Notes under the pieces: model-generated
Databases searched by the model: none
The model's input: only the letters and a program-made list of their open reading frames with translations
Told to the model about the DNA's origin: nothing
Part shown: positions 1 to 8,507 of the stretch, piece by piece
Numbering within the stretch: the first letter of the stretch is position 1
Layout: each line of letters begins with the position of its first letter
DNA from: an uncultured SAR116 cluster alpha proteobacterium
GTDB lineage: Bacteria; Pseudomonadota; Alphaproteobacteria; Puniceispirillales; Marisalimonadaceae
DNA length: 64,000 nucleotides
Direction: 5' to 3'
NCBI GenBank assembly: GCA_902593735.1
Contig: CACJJL010000007.1
Span: 1 to 64,000 of the forward strand
Position numbers and translations under genes: made by a program

Positions 1-354
1 CTTGTAATTGGTATTGCTCAAACACTGGCAATTATTCCTGGAACTAGTAGATCAGGAATTGTTATAACCGCAGGGTTATGGATGGGGTTCAGTCGATTTG
101 AAGCGTCCAAATATTCTCTTTTATTATCAATCCCGGTGATAATAGCTGCAACTACGTTGGAAAGTACTAAAATGTTCATAGAAAAAGGATTATTTTTTAG
201 TAATGAAATGATTATTGGTATAATTTTAAGTTTTTGCATTGCTTTAATTACAATTAGGTTGTTTATGCGTTGGATTAATAAAGCTTCGCTTAAAATTTTT
301 GTTACTTACAGAATTATCCTTGGTATTCTGATCTTGGTATATGCTTACATTTAA
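1..354 (+). CDS. uppP: Undecaprenyl-diphosphatase UppP (BacA), C-terminal part
   Basis: The 5' end lies outside the window; the reading frame is open from base 1 and gives 117 residues. UppP dephosphorylates undecaprenyl pyrophosphate in the inner membrane to recycle the lipid carrier of peptidoglycan and O-antigen synthesis. The visible part starts with the family signature GIAQTLAIIPGTSRSG, which contains the PGTSRSG phosphate-binding loop, and continues with hydrophobic segments that would form the last three or so membrane helices. The stop is one base from the stop of the convergent NDUFA9-like gene, so no terminator fits between them. Confidence 0.93.
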   Translation, partial: LVIGIAQTLAIIPGTSRSGIVITAGLWMGFSRFEASKYSLLLSIPVIIAATTLESTKMFIEKGLFFSNEMIIGIILSFCIALITIRLFMRWINKASLKIFVTYRIILGILILVYAYI

Positions 355-355
355 A

Positions 356-1276
356 TTAGTTTTCTTTATATATTTTTAAAAGCTCTGTTTGCATGTCAGA
401 TATTTTAATACCCAAATCTTTTAATCCAGGTAAACCATTTTTTAAAATATTATCTGTTTTAAGAAGTATCATTTGATCAACTGTAAAGGGAGGCTTAGGT
501 AAATTTTGTAAAAAAAATGCAGGTATCATCATTATTTTAGGATTAAGCGGAATAAGGAACCTCTTAATATTTTTAATTTTTAATAATATTTTTATTAATT
601 CCTCAAAAGAGTAGATTGTATCTCCTGCCAATTCATAAATATTGTTTTTATGTTTTTTATCTTTTAATAATTTTATTATTGCTTTTGCTACATCCTCAAC
701 AAAAACTGGTTGGAACTTTGTGGATCTTGAAATTAACGGCAAAAAAGGAGATATCTTAGTCATGTCAGAAAACTGTCCAAAAAAATTATCGCCTTTACCA
801 TAAAGTAAAGAAGGTCTTAAAATTTTTACATTAGGAAAATGTTCTAACAATTTATTTTCACCCTCTGCTTTACTTCTAGAATATTTACTTTCAGAAGTAG
901 CAGAAACACCAAGAGCTGAAACATGAATTAAGGTATTAATTTTATTATTTAGAGAAATTCTACCTAAGAAGGCAGGAAAATCTTTATGAACTCTAAAAAA
1001 ATCACCATGTTTATTTTCAAAAAGAATTCCACATAAATTGATTATGCAATTTACATTTTTAGTATTCTCTTCAATGATTTTTAAATTGTTTAAACTCCAC
1101 TGAATACAATGAATATTATTGTAAGGAAAAATTTTGTTTATTCTTTTCTGATAATTTTTTTTTTGTGTGAATAAAATTATTTCAGCATCTTCATTTGAAA
1201 GTAATTTCAATAATGATTTTCCAAGAAATCCACTACCCCCAATAACTGCAATTTTTGTATTTATATTTGTTCCCAC
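356..1276 (-). CDS. Complex I NDUFA9-like NAD(P)-binding protein (atypical SDR)
   Basis: 306 residues with a Rossmann fold. The dinucleotide-binding loop GGSGFLG is at residues 13-19, the short-chain dehydrogenase-like segment HVSALGVSA is near residue 120, and an ILRPSLLYGKGDNFF segment near residue 150 is typical of the NDUFA9/39-kDa complex I subgroup common in alphaproteobacteria. Family members bind NADP(H) and are linked to assembly or stability of complex I or to quinone biosynthesis; the bacterial role is not settled. The YxxxK-like pair (YSRSK) is present. It is convergent with uppP and divergent from rnd, with about 108 bp between the two starts. Confidence 0.8.
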   Translation of the reverse strand: MGTNINTKIAVIGGSGFLGKSLLKLLSNEDAEIILFTQKKNYQKRINKIFPYNNIHCIQWSLNNLKIIEENTKNVNCIINLCGILFENKHGDFFRVHKDFPAFLGRISLNNKINTLIHVSALGVSATSESKYSRSKAEGENKLLEHFPNVKILRPSLLYGKGDNFFGQFSDMTKISPFLPLISRSTKFQPVFVEDVAKAIIKLLKDKKHKNNIYELAGDTIYSFEELIKILLKIKNIKRFLIPLNPKIMMIPAFFLQNLPKPPFTVDQMILLKTDNILKNGLPGLKDLGIKISDMQTELLKIYKEN

Positions 1277-1384
1277 TGGATTTGCCTTTTATGCTATGAT
1301 AAATTTATATTTGATTGTAGATTTACTTTGCTACGATATATATTTAGTAATGACACTTTTTTTTTAAAGTTTTATGGATTATAA

Positions 1385-2008
1385 ATGAGTTATTTCTTAT
1401 ATCATGATGATATTCCATCTGAAGTTGATTTAGGTAAAATTGTAGCAATTGATACAGAAACAATGGGACTAAATTTAAATAGAGATCGATTATGTTTGAT
1501 ACAATTATCAAGCGGAGATGGAAATGCACATCTTGTTCAAATATCCAAAAAAAGTTTTGAAAAACAAAATGATTTTTCTAATCTAAAAAAAATTTTTAAA
1601 AATCCAAATACAACTAAACTATTTCATTTTGCAAGATTTGATATAGCCGTTATAGAAAAAAATATATGTAGGTTAAATGGCCCTATATATTGCACAAAGA
1701 TAGCATCAAAGTTATCAAGAACTTTTGGAGCAAAGCATGGTTTAGCAGACTTATGTAAAGATCTTTTAAATTTAGAGTTAAACAAACAAAACCAAACTTC
1801 TGACTGGGGACAAAAAGTACTTAGTGATTCCCAATTAAAATATGCTGCTTCAGATGTTCTTTATCTACACCTTTTAAAGAGTAAATTAGATCAAATACTT
1901 GAACGTGAAAATAAAGAGGATATAGCAAAAAAGTGTTTTGAATTTTTAAGAACAAGATCAGAGTTAGATTTAATTGGATATGAAAATTTAGATATTTTTG
2001 CACATTGA
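1385..2008 (+). CDS. rnd: Ribonuclease D, short form (DEDDy 3'-5' exonuclease)
   Basis: 207 residues. All DEDDy exonuclease motifs are visible: Exo I DTE with D23 and E25, Exo II around HFARFD with D86, and Exo III YAASD with Y153 and D157. It should trim RNA 3' ends, for instance tRNA precursors. E. coli RNase D is about 375 residues with two HRDC domains; this protein has only the catalytic domain, as is common in alphaproteobacteria. It precedes the lpt genes by about 30 bp and may be co-transcribed with them. Confidence 0.88.
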   Translation: MSYFLYHDDIPSEVDLGKIVAIDTETMGLNLNRDRLCLIQLSSGDGNAHLVQISKKSFEKQNDFSNLKKIFKNPNTTKLFHFARFDIAVIEKNICRLNGPIYCTKIASKLSRTFGAKHGLADLCKDLLNLELNKQNQTSDWGQKVLSDSQLKYAASDVLYLHLLKSKLDQILERENKEDIAKKCFEFLRTRSELDLIGYENLDIFAH

Positions 2009-2039
2009 TATATTAAACTAAATAAAAATTTTGATAAAA

Positions 2040-2615
2040 ATGAAAATAATTAGTGTTAAATCGATTTTCGCATCTTTAGTTATACTTCTTATAATGAGTT
2101 TTGTAGTTAATAATTTTCTTACTGACAATAATTTCTTAAACTATAAAGATAAATTTAAAAAAATATCAAAAAACAAAGATAAGATTCTTGGCGTTGAAAT
2201 AAGACAGCAAAACAAACAAGGAGATAAAGTTTTAATTATTGCTGATACTATGGAAGAATTAGATTCAAAAGAGAAAAAGGTTATTTTAGAAAATTCGTTA
2301 ACGACAATTGATCAAAAAGGGATTTTAACAAAAATTTCTGCAGGTAACGCTATAATAACAAATGATTACAACGATTTCATCTTTTCAAACACAGTTAAAA
2401 TTACAAAAAAAACTAGAAAATTTACTCTCAGAACTCAAACATTAACTGGAACTTTCAAAAAAGGTAATTATCATACAAATGATGAAATTGATATAGTTTC
2501 TGGCAACACAATCATTAAAGGTAAAGGCCTTCATGTAAAAAAAAATGGTGAATATATAAAAATTAAAGGAAAAGCAAGATTAAGGATGCTTTTATCAAAA
2601 CAAAATGTCTACTAG
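2040..2615 (+). CDS. lptC: LPS export protein LptC
   Basis: About 191 residues from the ATG at 2040; a TTG three codons upstream at 2031 is an alternative, and neither has a clear Shine-Dalgarno. An N-terminal membrane anchor (about residues 6-25) is followed by a periplasmic beta-jellyroll-like region. LptC receives LPS from the LptBFG transporter and passes it to LptA. Sequence identity is low, as usual for the family; the call leans on size, topology and position immediately before lptA and lptB. It overlaps lptA by 11 bp, so translation is probably coupled. Confidence 0.8.
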   Translation: MKIISVKSIFASLVILLIMSFVVNNFLTDNNFLNYKDKFKKISKNKDKILGVEIRQQNKQGDKVLIIADTMEELDSKEKKVILENSLTTIDQKGILTKISAGNAIITNDYNDFIFSNTVKITKKTRKFTLRTQTLTGTFKKGNYHTNDEIDIVSGNTIIKGKGLHVKKNGEYIKIKGKARLRMLLSKQNVY

Positions 2616-3402
2616 AAAAATATTTATACTTGTCTTTATTTTGTTAACTTCCTTATCCCAGTTAGTCTGGGCAAAGAGTAATAATAATTCAGAATTAACA
2701 GTCGAGGCTGATGAATCAATAGAATGGTTTGAAAAAGAAAAATATTATCTTGCAAAAGGAAATGTTGTCTTAAAAAAAGACGGTATAACTCTAAAAGCAA
2801 ATATTATCAAAGCTGATTATGTTTTTGAAAATGGGGAAAATATTTTAAAAAAAATAATTGCGAGTGAGAAAGTAGTTCTTACTAATAAAAATACAAGAGC
2901 AACCGGACAATACATGACATATGATTTAGAAGAAAAAATTGCAAAGATATCAGGACCTTTCCAAACATTTTCATCTCCATCTGGGTACGTGGAATCAAAA
3001 AAAATTATTATTTTTGATGATGCGAAAAATACAGCCAAGGCCAAAGGAGATGTTAAGATAATCTTATCAAATAAAACTTTAATTTATGCAGATGATGTCA
3101 AAGCTGATTTTGTATCTACTAATAAATCTCTAAAAAAGGCTATTGCTAAAGGGAATGTCATCATTGAAAACAAGGACAAAGGTAGAAAGTCTCAAGCTGA
3201 TTTAGGAATTTACAATTCAGATGATGAAATAATAAGATTAACTGGAAATGTTGTCATAATTAATCAGAAATCGAAAGTTTCAGGCTCCAAAGGTATTACA
3301 AATTTGAAAACTGGTGTAAGTAATATTGTTGGTGATCAAAAAAATAAAAAACGTGTTAAAGGAACTTTTTCTCCCATAAAAAAACAGAAAAAAGGAGATT
3401 AA
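2605..3402 (+). CDS. lptA: LPS transport periplasmic protein LptA (OstA-like)
   Basis: 265 residues. A signal peptide is evident: basic start, hydrophobic core, and cleavage probably after VWA near residue 23. The rest is rich in short beta-strand repeats of the OstA/LptA type (segments such as YYLAKGNVVLKK, and later KAKGDVKI and RLTGNVVI). LptA forms the periplasmic bridge that carries LPS to LptD. It is longer than E. coli LptA (185 residues), with more beta repeats and a basic, lysine-rich tail. A strong AAAGGAG lies at its 3' end (3391-3397), apparently for the downstream gene. Confidence 0.86.
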   Translation: MSTRKIFILVFILLTSLSQLVWAKSNNNSELTVEADESIEWFEKEKYYLAKGNVVLKKDGITLKANIIKADYVFENGENILKKIIASEKVVLTNKNTRATGQYMTYDLEEKIAKISGPFQTFSSPSGYVESKKIIIFDDAKNTAKAKGDVKIILSNKTLIYADDVKADFVSTNKSLKKAIAKGNVIIENKDKGRKSQADLGIYNSDDEIIRLTGNVVIINQKSKVSGSKGITNLKTGVSNIVGDQKNKKRVKGTFSPIKKQKKGD

Positions 3403-3448
3403 ACTGACTATTTTAGAAGAAGAGCTTAAGCGATTAAAATCATCTTTG

Positions 3449-4231
3449 ATGAATCATAACAATAAAAATGATTCTATTTCTTATGCTTCAAATAAATCTG
3501 AAACCATTATTTCAAAACAAGAATTAAAAGTAAATTCAATTTCAAAAACTTATAACAAAAGGAAAGTTGTAAATAAAGTTTCATTACAGTTAAATAAAGG
3601 AGAAGCTGTGGGACTTCTTGGCCCAAATGGGGCTGGGAAAACTACTTGCTTTTACATGATAGCAGGACTTATTGATACTGATGAGGGAGATATATTTTTA
3701 AACCAGGCACGTATAAATCAATTGCCAATGCATATACGTGCAAGAAGGGGAATTGGTTATTTACCACAAGAGTCTTCAATATTTAGAGGATTAACGGTTG
3801 AAGAAAATATTTTATCTGTTTTAGAAATCCAAAAATATGACAAAAACCACAAATACCAAATATTAGAAGAATTGTTAGCAGAATTTAATTTAAATAAAAT
3901 AAGAAACTCAAATGGTGCCATATTATCTGGAGGAGAGAGAAGAAGGACTGAAATAGCTAGAGCTTTGGCTTCAAACCCAAGTTACATTCTTCTTGATGAA
4001 CCACTTGCTGGTATAGATCCTATTGCCATTAATGATGTAAGAAATTTAATTAATAAATTGAAATCTAAAAATATAGGTGTACTTATTACGGATCATAATG
4101 TCAGAGAAACGTTAAGTATAGTTGATCGAGCATATATTCTTTTTGATGGTTCGGTAATAATGTCAGGTAATCCAAATGAAATTAAATTAGACAGAAGAGT
4201 CAGAGATGTATACCTCGGAAATAATTTTTAA
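3449..4231 (+). CDS. lptB: LPS export ABC transporter ATPase LptB
   Basis: About 260 residues from ATG 3449; TTG 3446 is also possible. It powers LPS extraction from the inner membrane with LptF and LptG, which are not in this window. Seen: Walker A GPNGAGKT near residue 60, Q-loop GYLPQE, signature LSGGERRR near 160, Walker B ILLDEPLAGIDP, and the H-loop in ITDHNV. The N-terminus has about 30 residues before the usual LptB start. The frame remains open upstream to the lptA stop, where AAAGGAG (3391-3397) lies six bases before an in-frame CTG at 3404; see findings. Confidence 0.93.
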   Translation: MNHNNKNDSISYASNKSETIISKQELKVNSISKTYNKRKVVNKVSLQLNKGEAVGLLGPNGAGKTTCFYMIAGLIDTDEGDIFLNQARINQLPMHIRARRGIGYLPQESSIFRGLTVEENILSVLEIQKYDKNHKYQILEELLAEFNLNKIRNSNGAILSGGERRRTEIARALASNPSYILLDEPLAGIDPIAINDVRNLINKLKSKNIGVLITDHNVRETLSIVDRAYILFDGSVIMSGNPNEIKLDRRVRDVYLGNNF

Positions 4232-4255
4232 AATCACTTTTTTTAAATTATAAGC

Positions 4256-4287
4256 TTGACTGATATTGAAGTTAATATTAATTAACT
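4256..4287 (+). promoter_or_regulatory. Candidate ptsN promoter with operator-like inverted repeat
   Basis: A TTGACT hexamer at 4256-4261 is followed by AT-rich -10-like sequence around 4276-4284. An inverted repeat AGTTAAT-ATTA-ATTAACT (4270-4287) sits in or on the -10 region, where a repressor could bind. The gap between lptB and ptsN is 94 bp, much longer than elsewhere in this operon. The -10 match is only moderate. Confidence 0.35.
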
Positions 4288-4325
4288 GACTCGAAATGTA
4301 TATTCCTAAAAATTAAAGGTTTAAT

Positions 4326-4790
4326 ATGAATATCAATGATATGTTATCTAGTGATGGTTTCCTTGTTAATTTTGATGGCACAAGTAAAAAACAAATATTA
4401 GAAGAACTATGTAAATTAGCTGAAATTAATCTCGGAATTAATTCTAGAATACTTTTAGAAAATTTAACTAAAAGAGAAAAATTAGGTTCAACAGCAGTTG
4501 GTAATGGCATTGCAATTCCTCACGCTAATGTTGCAACAATTGATAGACCTCATGTTTTTGTATCTACATTAGTCAATGGTTTAGACTTTAATTCTATTGA
4601 TGATCTGCCAGTGGATATTATTTTCTTATTGATAGCTCCAGAAAATAAAGGTTCAGAACATTTACAAGCCCTAGCCCTTATTTCACGATTACTAAGAAAC
4701 AAAGAACTTACAACAAAATTAAGAGGTTGCAAAAGTGCCGAGAGTGCTTTAGCTGTTATTTCCCAATCAATTAGAGAAGAAGCTGCTTAA
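4326..4790 (+). CDS. ptsN: PTS EIIA-Ntr regulatory protein PtsN
   Basis: 154 residues, the usual length. PtsN is the terminal phosphoacceptor of the nitrogen-type phosphotransferase system and acts as a cytoplasmic regulator (potassium transport, sensor kinases) rather than in sugar uptake. The phosphorylated histidine is H66 in GIAIPHAN. The Shine-Dalgarno-like AAAGG lies near 4315. In many proteobacteria rpoN and hpf separate lptB and ptsN; here they are absent. The stop is four bases from the stop of the convergent dehydrogenase. Confidence 0.93.
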   Translation: MNINDMLSSDGFLVNFDGTSKKQILEELCKLAEINLGINSRILLENLTKREKLGSTAVGNGIAIPHANVATIDRPHVFVSTLVNGLDFNSIDDLPVDIIFLLIAPENKGSEHLQALALISRLLRNKELTTKLRGCKSAESALAVISQSIREEAA

Positions 4791-4794
4791 CAAA

Positions 4795-5772
4795 CTATTT
4801 GTTTACGTGGTTGAGTATTGGTTTTTTATCTACATAATTTAATATAGAGTTTATTGCTTCAGTCGCAATATCGTTAAAGCATTCATCTGTCCAACAAAGA
4901 GCATGCGGAGTTATAATAACATTCTGATATTTTAATAATTTACTAGCTGTTGAAAGAGGTTCTTTATCAGTTACATCCAAGCCAGCTCCAGCAATTTCTT
5001 GTTTCTCAAGCGCTCTTTCTAAATGAGTTTCATTAATCACAGGACCTCTTGATAAATTAAAGATATAAGCGCTTTTTTTCATATTTAAAAAAAAATCACT
5101 TTTAATCATACCTTTAGTTGAATTATCAAGATTACAAAGAATTACAATAAAGTCACTTTTACAAGCTAACTCAATCAGATCAACTTTAATAGCACCAATT
5201 TCTAATAACTGCTTTTCAGATTTAAATGGATCATGGGCTAAAATATTCTCAAAAAAGGGCTTTGACAACTCAATTGTCTCTGTACCTATACTACCAGCTC
5301 CTATAACTCCTAAAGTCTTTCGCGCTAAACCTGTACCCATAAAATTAGTTCTGTCGTTCCATTTACCATTCCTCACTAGAGAATCTTTTTGTAATAATTT
5401 ACCAGCAACTGCAAAAATCATGGTAAGGGCTGCAACAGCAACCGGTCTTCTTACAGCATTAGGGGTATTAGTAACTATTATATTTTTTTTTTTCATAGCT
5501 TCAATATCAACAGAGTCAAAACCAACACCAAATCTAGATATTATTTTTAACTTACAATTAGAATTAGATACACAATCAGAATTTGCTTTTGGTAAATTTA
5601 AAAGTATCGCATCATACTTTGAAGTCATTTCTGAATTTAATTCAATTATTGATTTGTCCATCCAAGATATTTCAATATCTTCTCTATCCTTTAAAAGTTT
5701 TAATGGACCCTTGCCAAAGCATGGTTCGTTACTGCTATTTAACAAATCTCCTGAAATTCCAACCTTAAACAT
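4795..5772 (-). CDS. D-isomer-specific 2-hydroxyacid dehydrogenase (SerA-like)
   Basis: 325 residues. It should reduce or oxidise a 2-oxo/2-hydroxy acid with NAD(H). Seen: the substrate-domain motif FGVGFDSVD (81-89), the nucleotide loop GVIGAGSIG (155-163), and the catalytic triad R242 (SRGPV), E271 (KEPL) and H290 (TPHALCW). It lacks the C-terminal ACT domain of full-length SerA, so the substrate may be phosphoglycerate or another hydroxyacid. It is the last gene of a three-gene minus-strand cluster with an HpcH/HpaI aldolase and a GhrA-like reductase, which suggests hydroxyacid catabolism rather than serine synthesis. Confidence 0.82.
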   Translation of the reverse strand: MFKVGISGDLLNSSNEPCFGKGPLKLLKDREDIEISWMDKSIIELNSEMTSKYDAILLNLPKANSDCVSNSNCKLKIISRFGVGFDSVDIEAMKKKNIIVTNTPNAVRRPVAVAALTMIFAVAGKLLQKDSLVRNGKWNDRTNFMGTGLARKTLGVIGAGSIGTETIELSKPFFENILAHDPFKSEKQLLEIGAIKVDLIELACKSDFIVILCNLDNSTKGMIKSDFFLNMKKSAYIFNLSRGPVINETHLERALEKQEIAGAGLDVTDKEPLSTASKLLKYQNVIITPHALCWTDECFNDIATEAINSILNYVDKKPILNHVNK

Positions 5773-5802
5773 AATTTTACTCCATCATTTTTGTTATTAA
5801 AC

Positions 5803-6549
5803 TTATTTTAAAATTTGAGAAATTGATCTAGATAAAATATTCATTTCTGTTCCAACCGCAATCATATTAAAACCAAGCTTAGAATATGTTTCTAATTCTT
5901 CTTTGTTATTTACCATTATTCCAACACTTTTGTTATAAAGTTTTGCAGCAGCAACAATTTCATTAATTGCATTTAGATAGATCTTTGAAGTAAAATCTCC
6001 AGGTATTCCTAAGAAGTTAGTTAAATCAAAATGTCCAACCCAAAGACAATCTACTCCGTTTATTGATGCTATTTCTCTCAGATTTTCTAAAGCTGTTTTA
6101 GTTTCAATCTGAATAATATTAATTAAAGAATTATTTGCTTTTTCAATATAAGATAAAGGGCTTTGATTTATATAATTATCATGTGCAAAACCAAATCCAG
6201 CACCACGTTTGCCTTGTGGTGGATATTTAGATGAATCAACAATTTTTATTACATCATCAGGTGTGTTCACCATTGGAACCATTATGCCTAAAGCACCAAG
6301 ATCTAAAGCTCTGGTCACATAATTATAATTTACTTGAGGTATTCTAATAAAAGGTGCTATTTTACTAGCATTAGATATAATTGCAAGGGTTTTAAATTGC
6401 TCTAGAGAAAGACCTCCATGCTCCATATCAAAAATTATAAATTCACAACCTGCATTTTTTAGTATAATTGGCATTCCTGGACTAAAAAATTCAAAAATCA
6501 TTGCACCACGAATTTGTCCATATGATGTAATCTTATTTTTCAGATCCAT
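5803..6549 (-). CDS. HpcH/HpaI-family class II aldolase
   Basis: 248 residues. The family cleaves or forms 4-hydroxy-2-oxo acids, releasing pyruvate, with a divalent metal. Expected active-site residues align closely with E. coli HpaI: H44 in FDMEHGG, R69 in IRIP, metal ligands E149 in QIET and D175 in GHFDLT. It sits 26 bp downstream of the GhrA-like gene and 30 bp upstream of the SerA-like gene on the same strand. A good Shine-Dalgarno (AAGGAGG on the minus strand) precedes the start. The real substrate cannot be read from sequence. Confidence 0.85.
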   Translation of the reverse strand: MDLKNKITSYGQIRGAMIFEFFSPGMPIILKNAGCEFIIFDMEHGGLSLEQFKTLAIISNASKIAPFIRIPQVNYNYVTRALDLGALGIMVPMVNTPDDVIKIVDSSKYPPQGKRGAGFGFAHDNYINQSPLSYIEKANNSLINIIQIETKTALENLREIASINGVDCLWVGHFDLTNFLGIPGDFTSKIYLNAINEIVAAAKLYNKSVGIMVNNKEELETYSKLGFNMIAVGTEMNILSRSISQILK

Positions 6550-6575
6550 GAAAACCTCCTTAAATTCTTTTAATA

Positions 6576-7514
6576 TTAATAACCTAGTTTTCTTTCTATT
6601 GTGTTAGGTGGTATTTGCCCATTTTCAATACATCTTATTGCATTTGCTATTTGCTTAGCCGCAGTTTCAGGGTTTGTTTCTGCAGCTACATGAGGCCAAA
6701 TGCTAATGTTTTCTTGTTCCCATAGCTTGCTCTTTTTTGGCAATGGTTCTTTACGGTAAACATCTAAAATCGCTGAAGAAATATGACCAGATTTACAATT
6801 TTTTATCAAATGTTCTTCAACTACTTGCTCTCCCCTTCCAGCATTTATAAAACATGAACCATGTTTCATTATTTTAAATGAGGAGTTATCAAAAATGTTA
6901 TAAGTTTCTTTGGTTAATGGGAGAAGACATATATGGATATCACAAGACTTAAGTAGATTTTTAAATTTATCTTTACCAATTAAACAAATAATACCTGGAA
7001 TTTTTTTTTGTGTTCTGCTCCAGCCGTAAACTTTAAATCCTAATTTTTTAAGATCTTTTGCAACAACACTTCCTATTGCTCCAATACCATAAATTGCGAT
7101 TTTTAAATTAGTAAAGTTTTTTTCCTTCCTAGGTTTATATATTTTATTTTTTTGTTGATCATAATAACCAAATGTATCCCTAGTAAAATTTAGAACACAC
7201 ATAACTACCCAATGACTCATAGATTTTGCCATGAAAGGATCAACTATCCTTACAACAGGCATTTTATTATTAATTATGTTATCTTTTAGGATATGATCTA
7301 CACCTTGACCTAAAGATATCAAACCTTTTAAGTTATTTAAGTTTTTTACTCTTTCAAGTGGTGCTTTCCATAATAGAGCAATTATTGCATTCTCTGCTTG
7401 ATCACTTAACAAAGGCACTAAATTAACTAATGGGTAATGTACTTGTATCTTGTTTTCCCATTCACTTTGTAATTTTGCATTACTATGGTTACTATAAAAA
7501 GCTACGACCGGCAT
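6576..7514 (-). CDS. Glyoxylate/hydroxypyruvate reductase, GhrA type
   Basis: 312 residues, the length of GhrA. It should reduce glyoxylate or hydroxypyruvate with NAD(P)H. Visible features: nucleotide loop YGIGAIG (142-148), R227 in NAGRG, E256 in RKEPLP, and H275 in WPHVAAETNP, an ending typical of the GhrA subgroup. As the first gene of the minus-strand cluster, it may reduce the oxoacid product of the neighbouring aldolase. A second hydroxyacid dehydrogenase of a different subgroup in the same cluster suggests two sequential or opposing redox steps. Confidence 0.84.
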   Translation of the reverse strand: MPVVAFYSNHSNAKLQSEWENKIQVHYPLVNLVPLLSDQAENAIIALLWKAPLERVKNLNNLKGLISLGQGVDHILKDNIINNKMPVVRIVDPFMAKSMSHWVVMCVLNFTRDTFGYYDQQKNKIYKPRKEKNFTNLKIAIYGIGAIGSVVAKDLKKLGFKVYGWSRTQKKIPGIICLIGKDKFKNLLKSCDIHICLLPLTKETYNIFDNSSFKIMKHGSCFINAGRGEQVVEEHLIKNCKSGHISSAILDVYRKEPLPKKSKLWEQENISIWPHVAAETNPETAAKQIANAIRCIENGQIPPNTIERKLGY

Positions 7515-7573
7515 TACTAAATTCCAAAATCAAATAATTTAATATTTTTATAAATACAAACTTTTAAACTCCT

Positions 7574-8179
7574 TTGATAATGGTGGACTATTTGTACAAA
7601 TATTGGAATACCAATTATTATCCATTGTTAAAATTTAAAGAACACCTTAAGACCGCTTTTATCTCCAAAAAATTCATTACAATAAAGAGTTATAAAAGGA
7701 AACTTTATCACCATACAACTATCAAAATAAAAAAGTCAATAATACTCAATTGTAATCAACTAATAGCTGTACAACTTGTCGCTTAAGGAAAAAAAGATAA
7801 ATTTATTTCAGAACATTTAAATATGCCTGAAGAAACCGTCTCTCATTGGAGAAAAAAACCAGAATTCATCACTTCAGTCAATATGGTCCTTAATCAATTA
7901 AGATATTTCACACAACAAAAAATGTGAAATGTTTTAATTTTATTATTAGAAATTCTTGAAAAAAAATTAATCAAAGGAAATAATTCAGTAAATACAAATC
8001 TAGCCTTTAAAAATTGTGCAAAATTATAAATTAGTAGTTTAATTAATGAAAAAATAGCATCAGAAAGTTCACAAGATAAAGAAAAAAACTTTTTAAGAAA
8101 CAATTTGATGAAATATTTTAATGTTAATATTCTTTATGTGCGTAAGTATTTATTAATTATATTTATATCATTTTTTTAA
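7574..8179 (+). pseudogene. Decayed helix-turn-helix (terminase-small-subunit-like) protein
   Basis: One frame reads through as protein-like sequence but is broken by TAA 7784-7786, TGA 7925-7927 and TAA 8027-8029. Around the first stop, from about 7745, it reads LNCNQLIAVQLVA, stop, GKKDKFISEHLNMPEETV and SHWRKKPEFITSV. This has the shape of the HTH seen in phBC6A51-type and phage terminase small-subunit proteins (Q..AI.LLA.GK....IA..L...E.TV..WRK.PEF). The downstream part is charged and helical and ends at TAA 8177-8179. The first 50 or so codons (from GTG or ATG near 7574) are not recognised. The family call is by eye, and the decay is seen directly. Confidence 0.6.
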
Positions 8180-8507
8180 AACTGTTCTAATGACTTCTTG
8201 GAATTATATAACACTAAATAAACGTTCAACATTTTGAAACTAGCCCTCTTTACAGGTGGCAACACCCTGCTACAATGCTTTTTCAATCTTTAATTCTATT
8301 AAATTTTCTTAATCTCTGTCTCAAACATGCTTTAAGTACCTGTTTTTTGGTTACTACATTATTCTAGGATATTAATTCACAAATAGCATATGTATATATC
8401 GATTTGATTAAAATAAATTATCAATTATAATTTTAATGATTTGTTGTTGATATTATATTTGCTAGTTAAATTTTGATGTTAATTTAGCTTAGCATTTAGC
8501 TTATAAC
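8180..8507. other. Non-coding AT-rich stretch inside the decaying patch
   Basis: About 330 bases between the HTH pseudogene and the end of the sulfotransferase gene. No reading frame of useful length, RNA gene or repeat is evident. A locally GC-richer piece near 8240-8280 breaks the AT-rich background, and a short TTCAA/TTTGAA inverted pair is near 8225. It may be remnant DNA of the same decayed accessory region. Confidence 0.5.
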
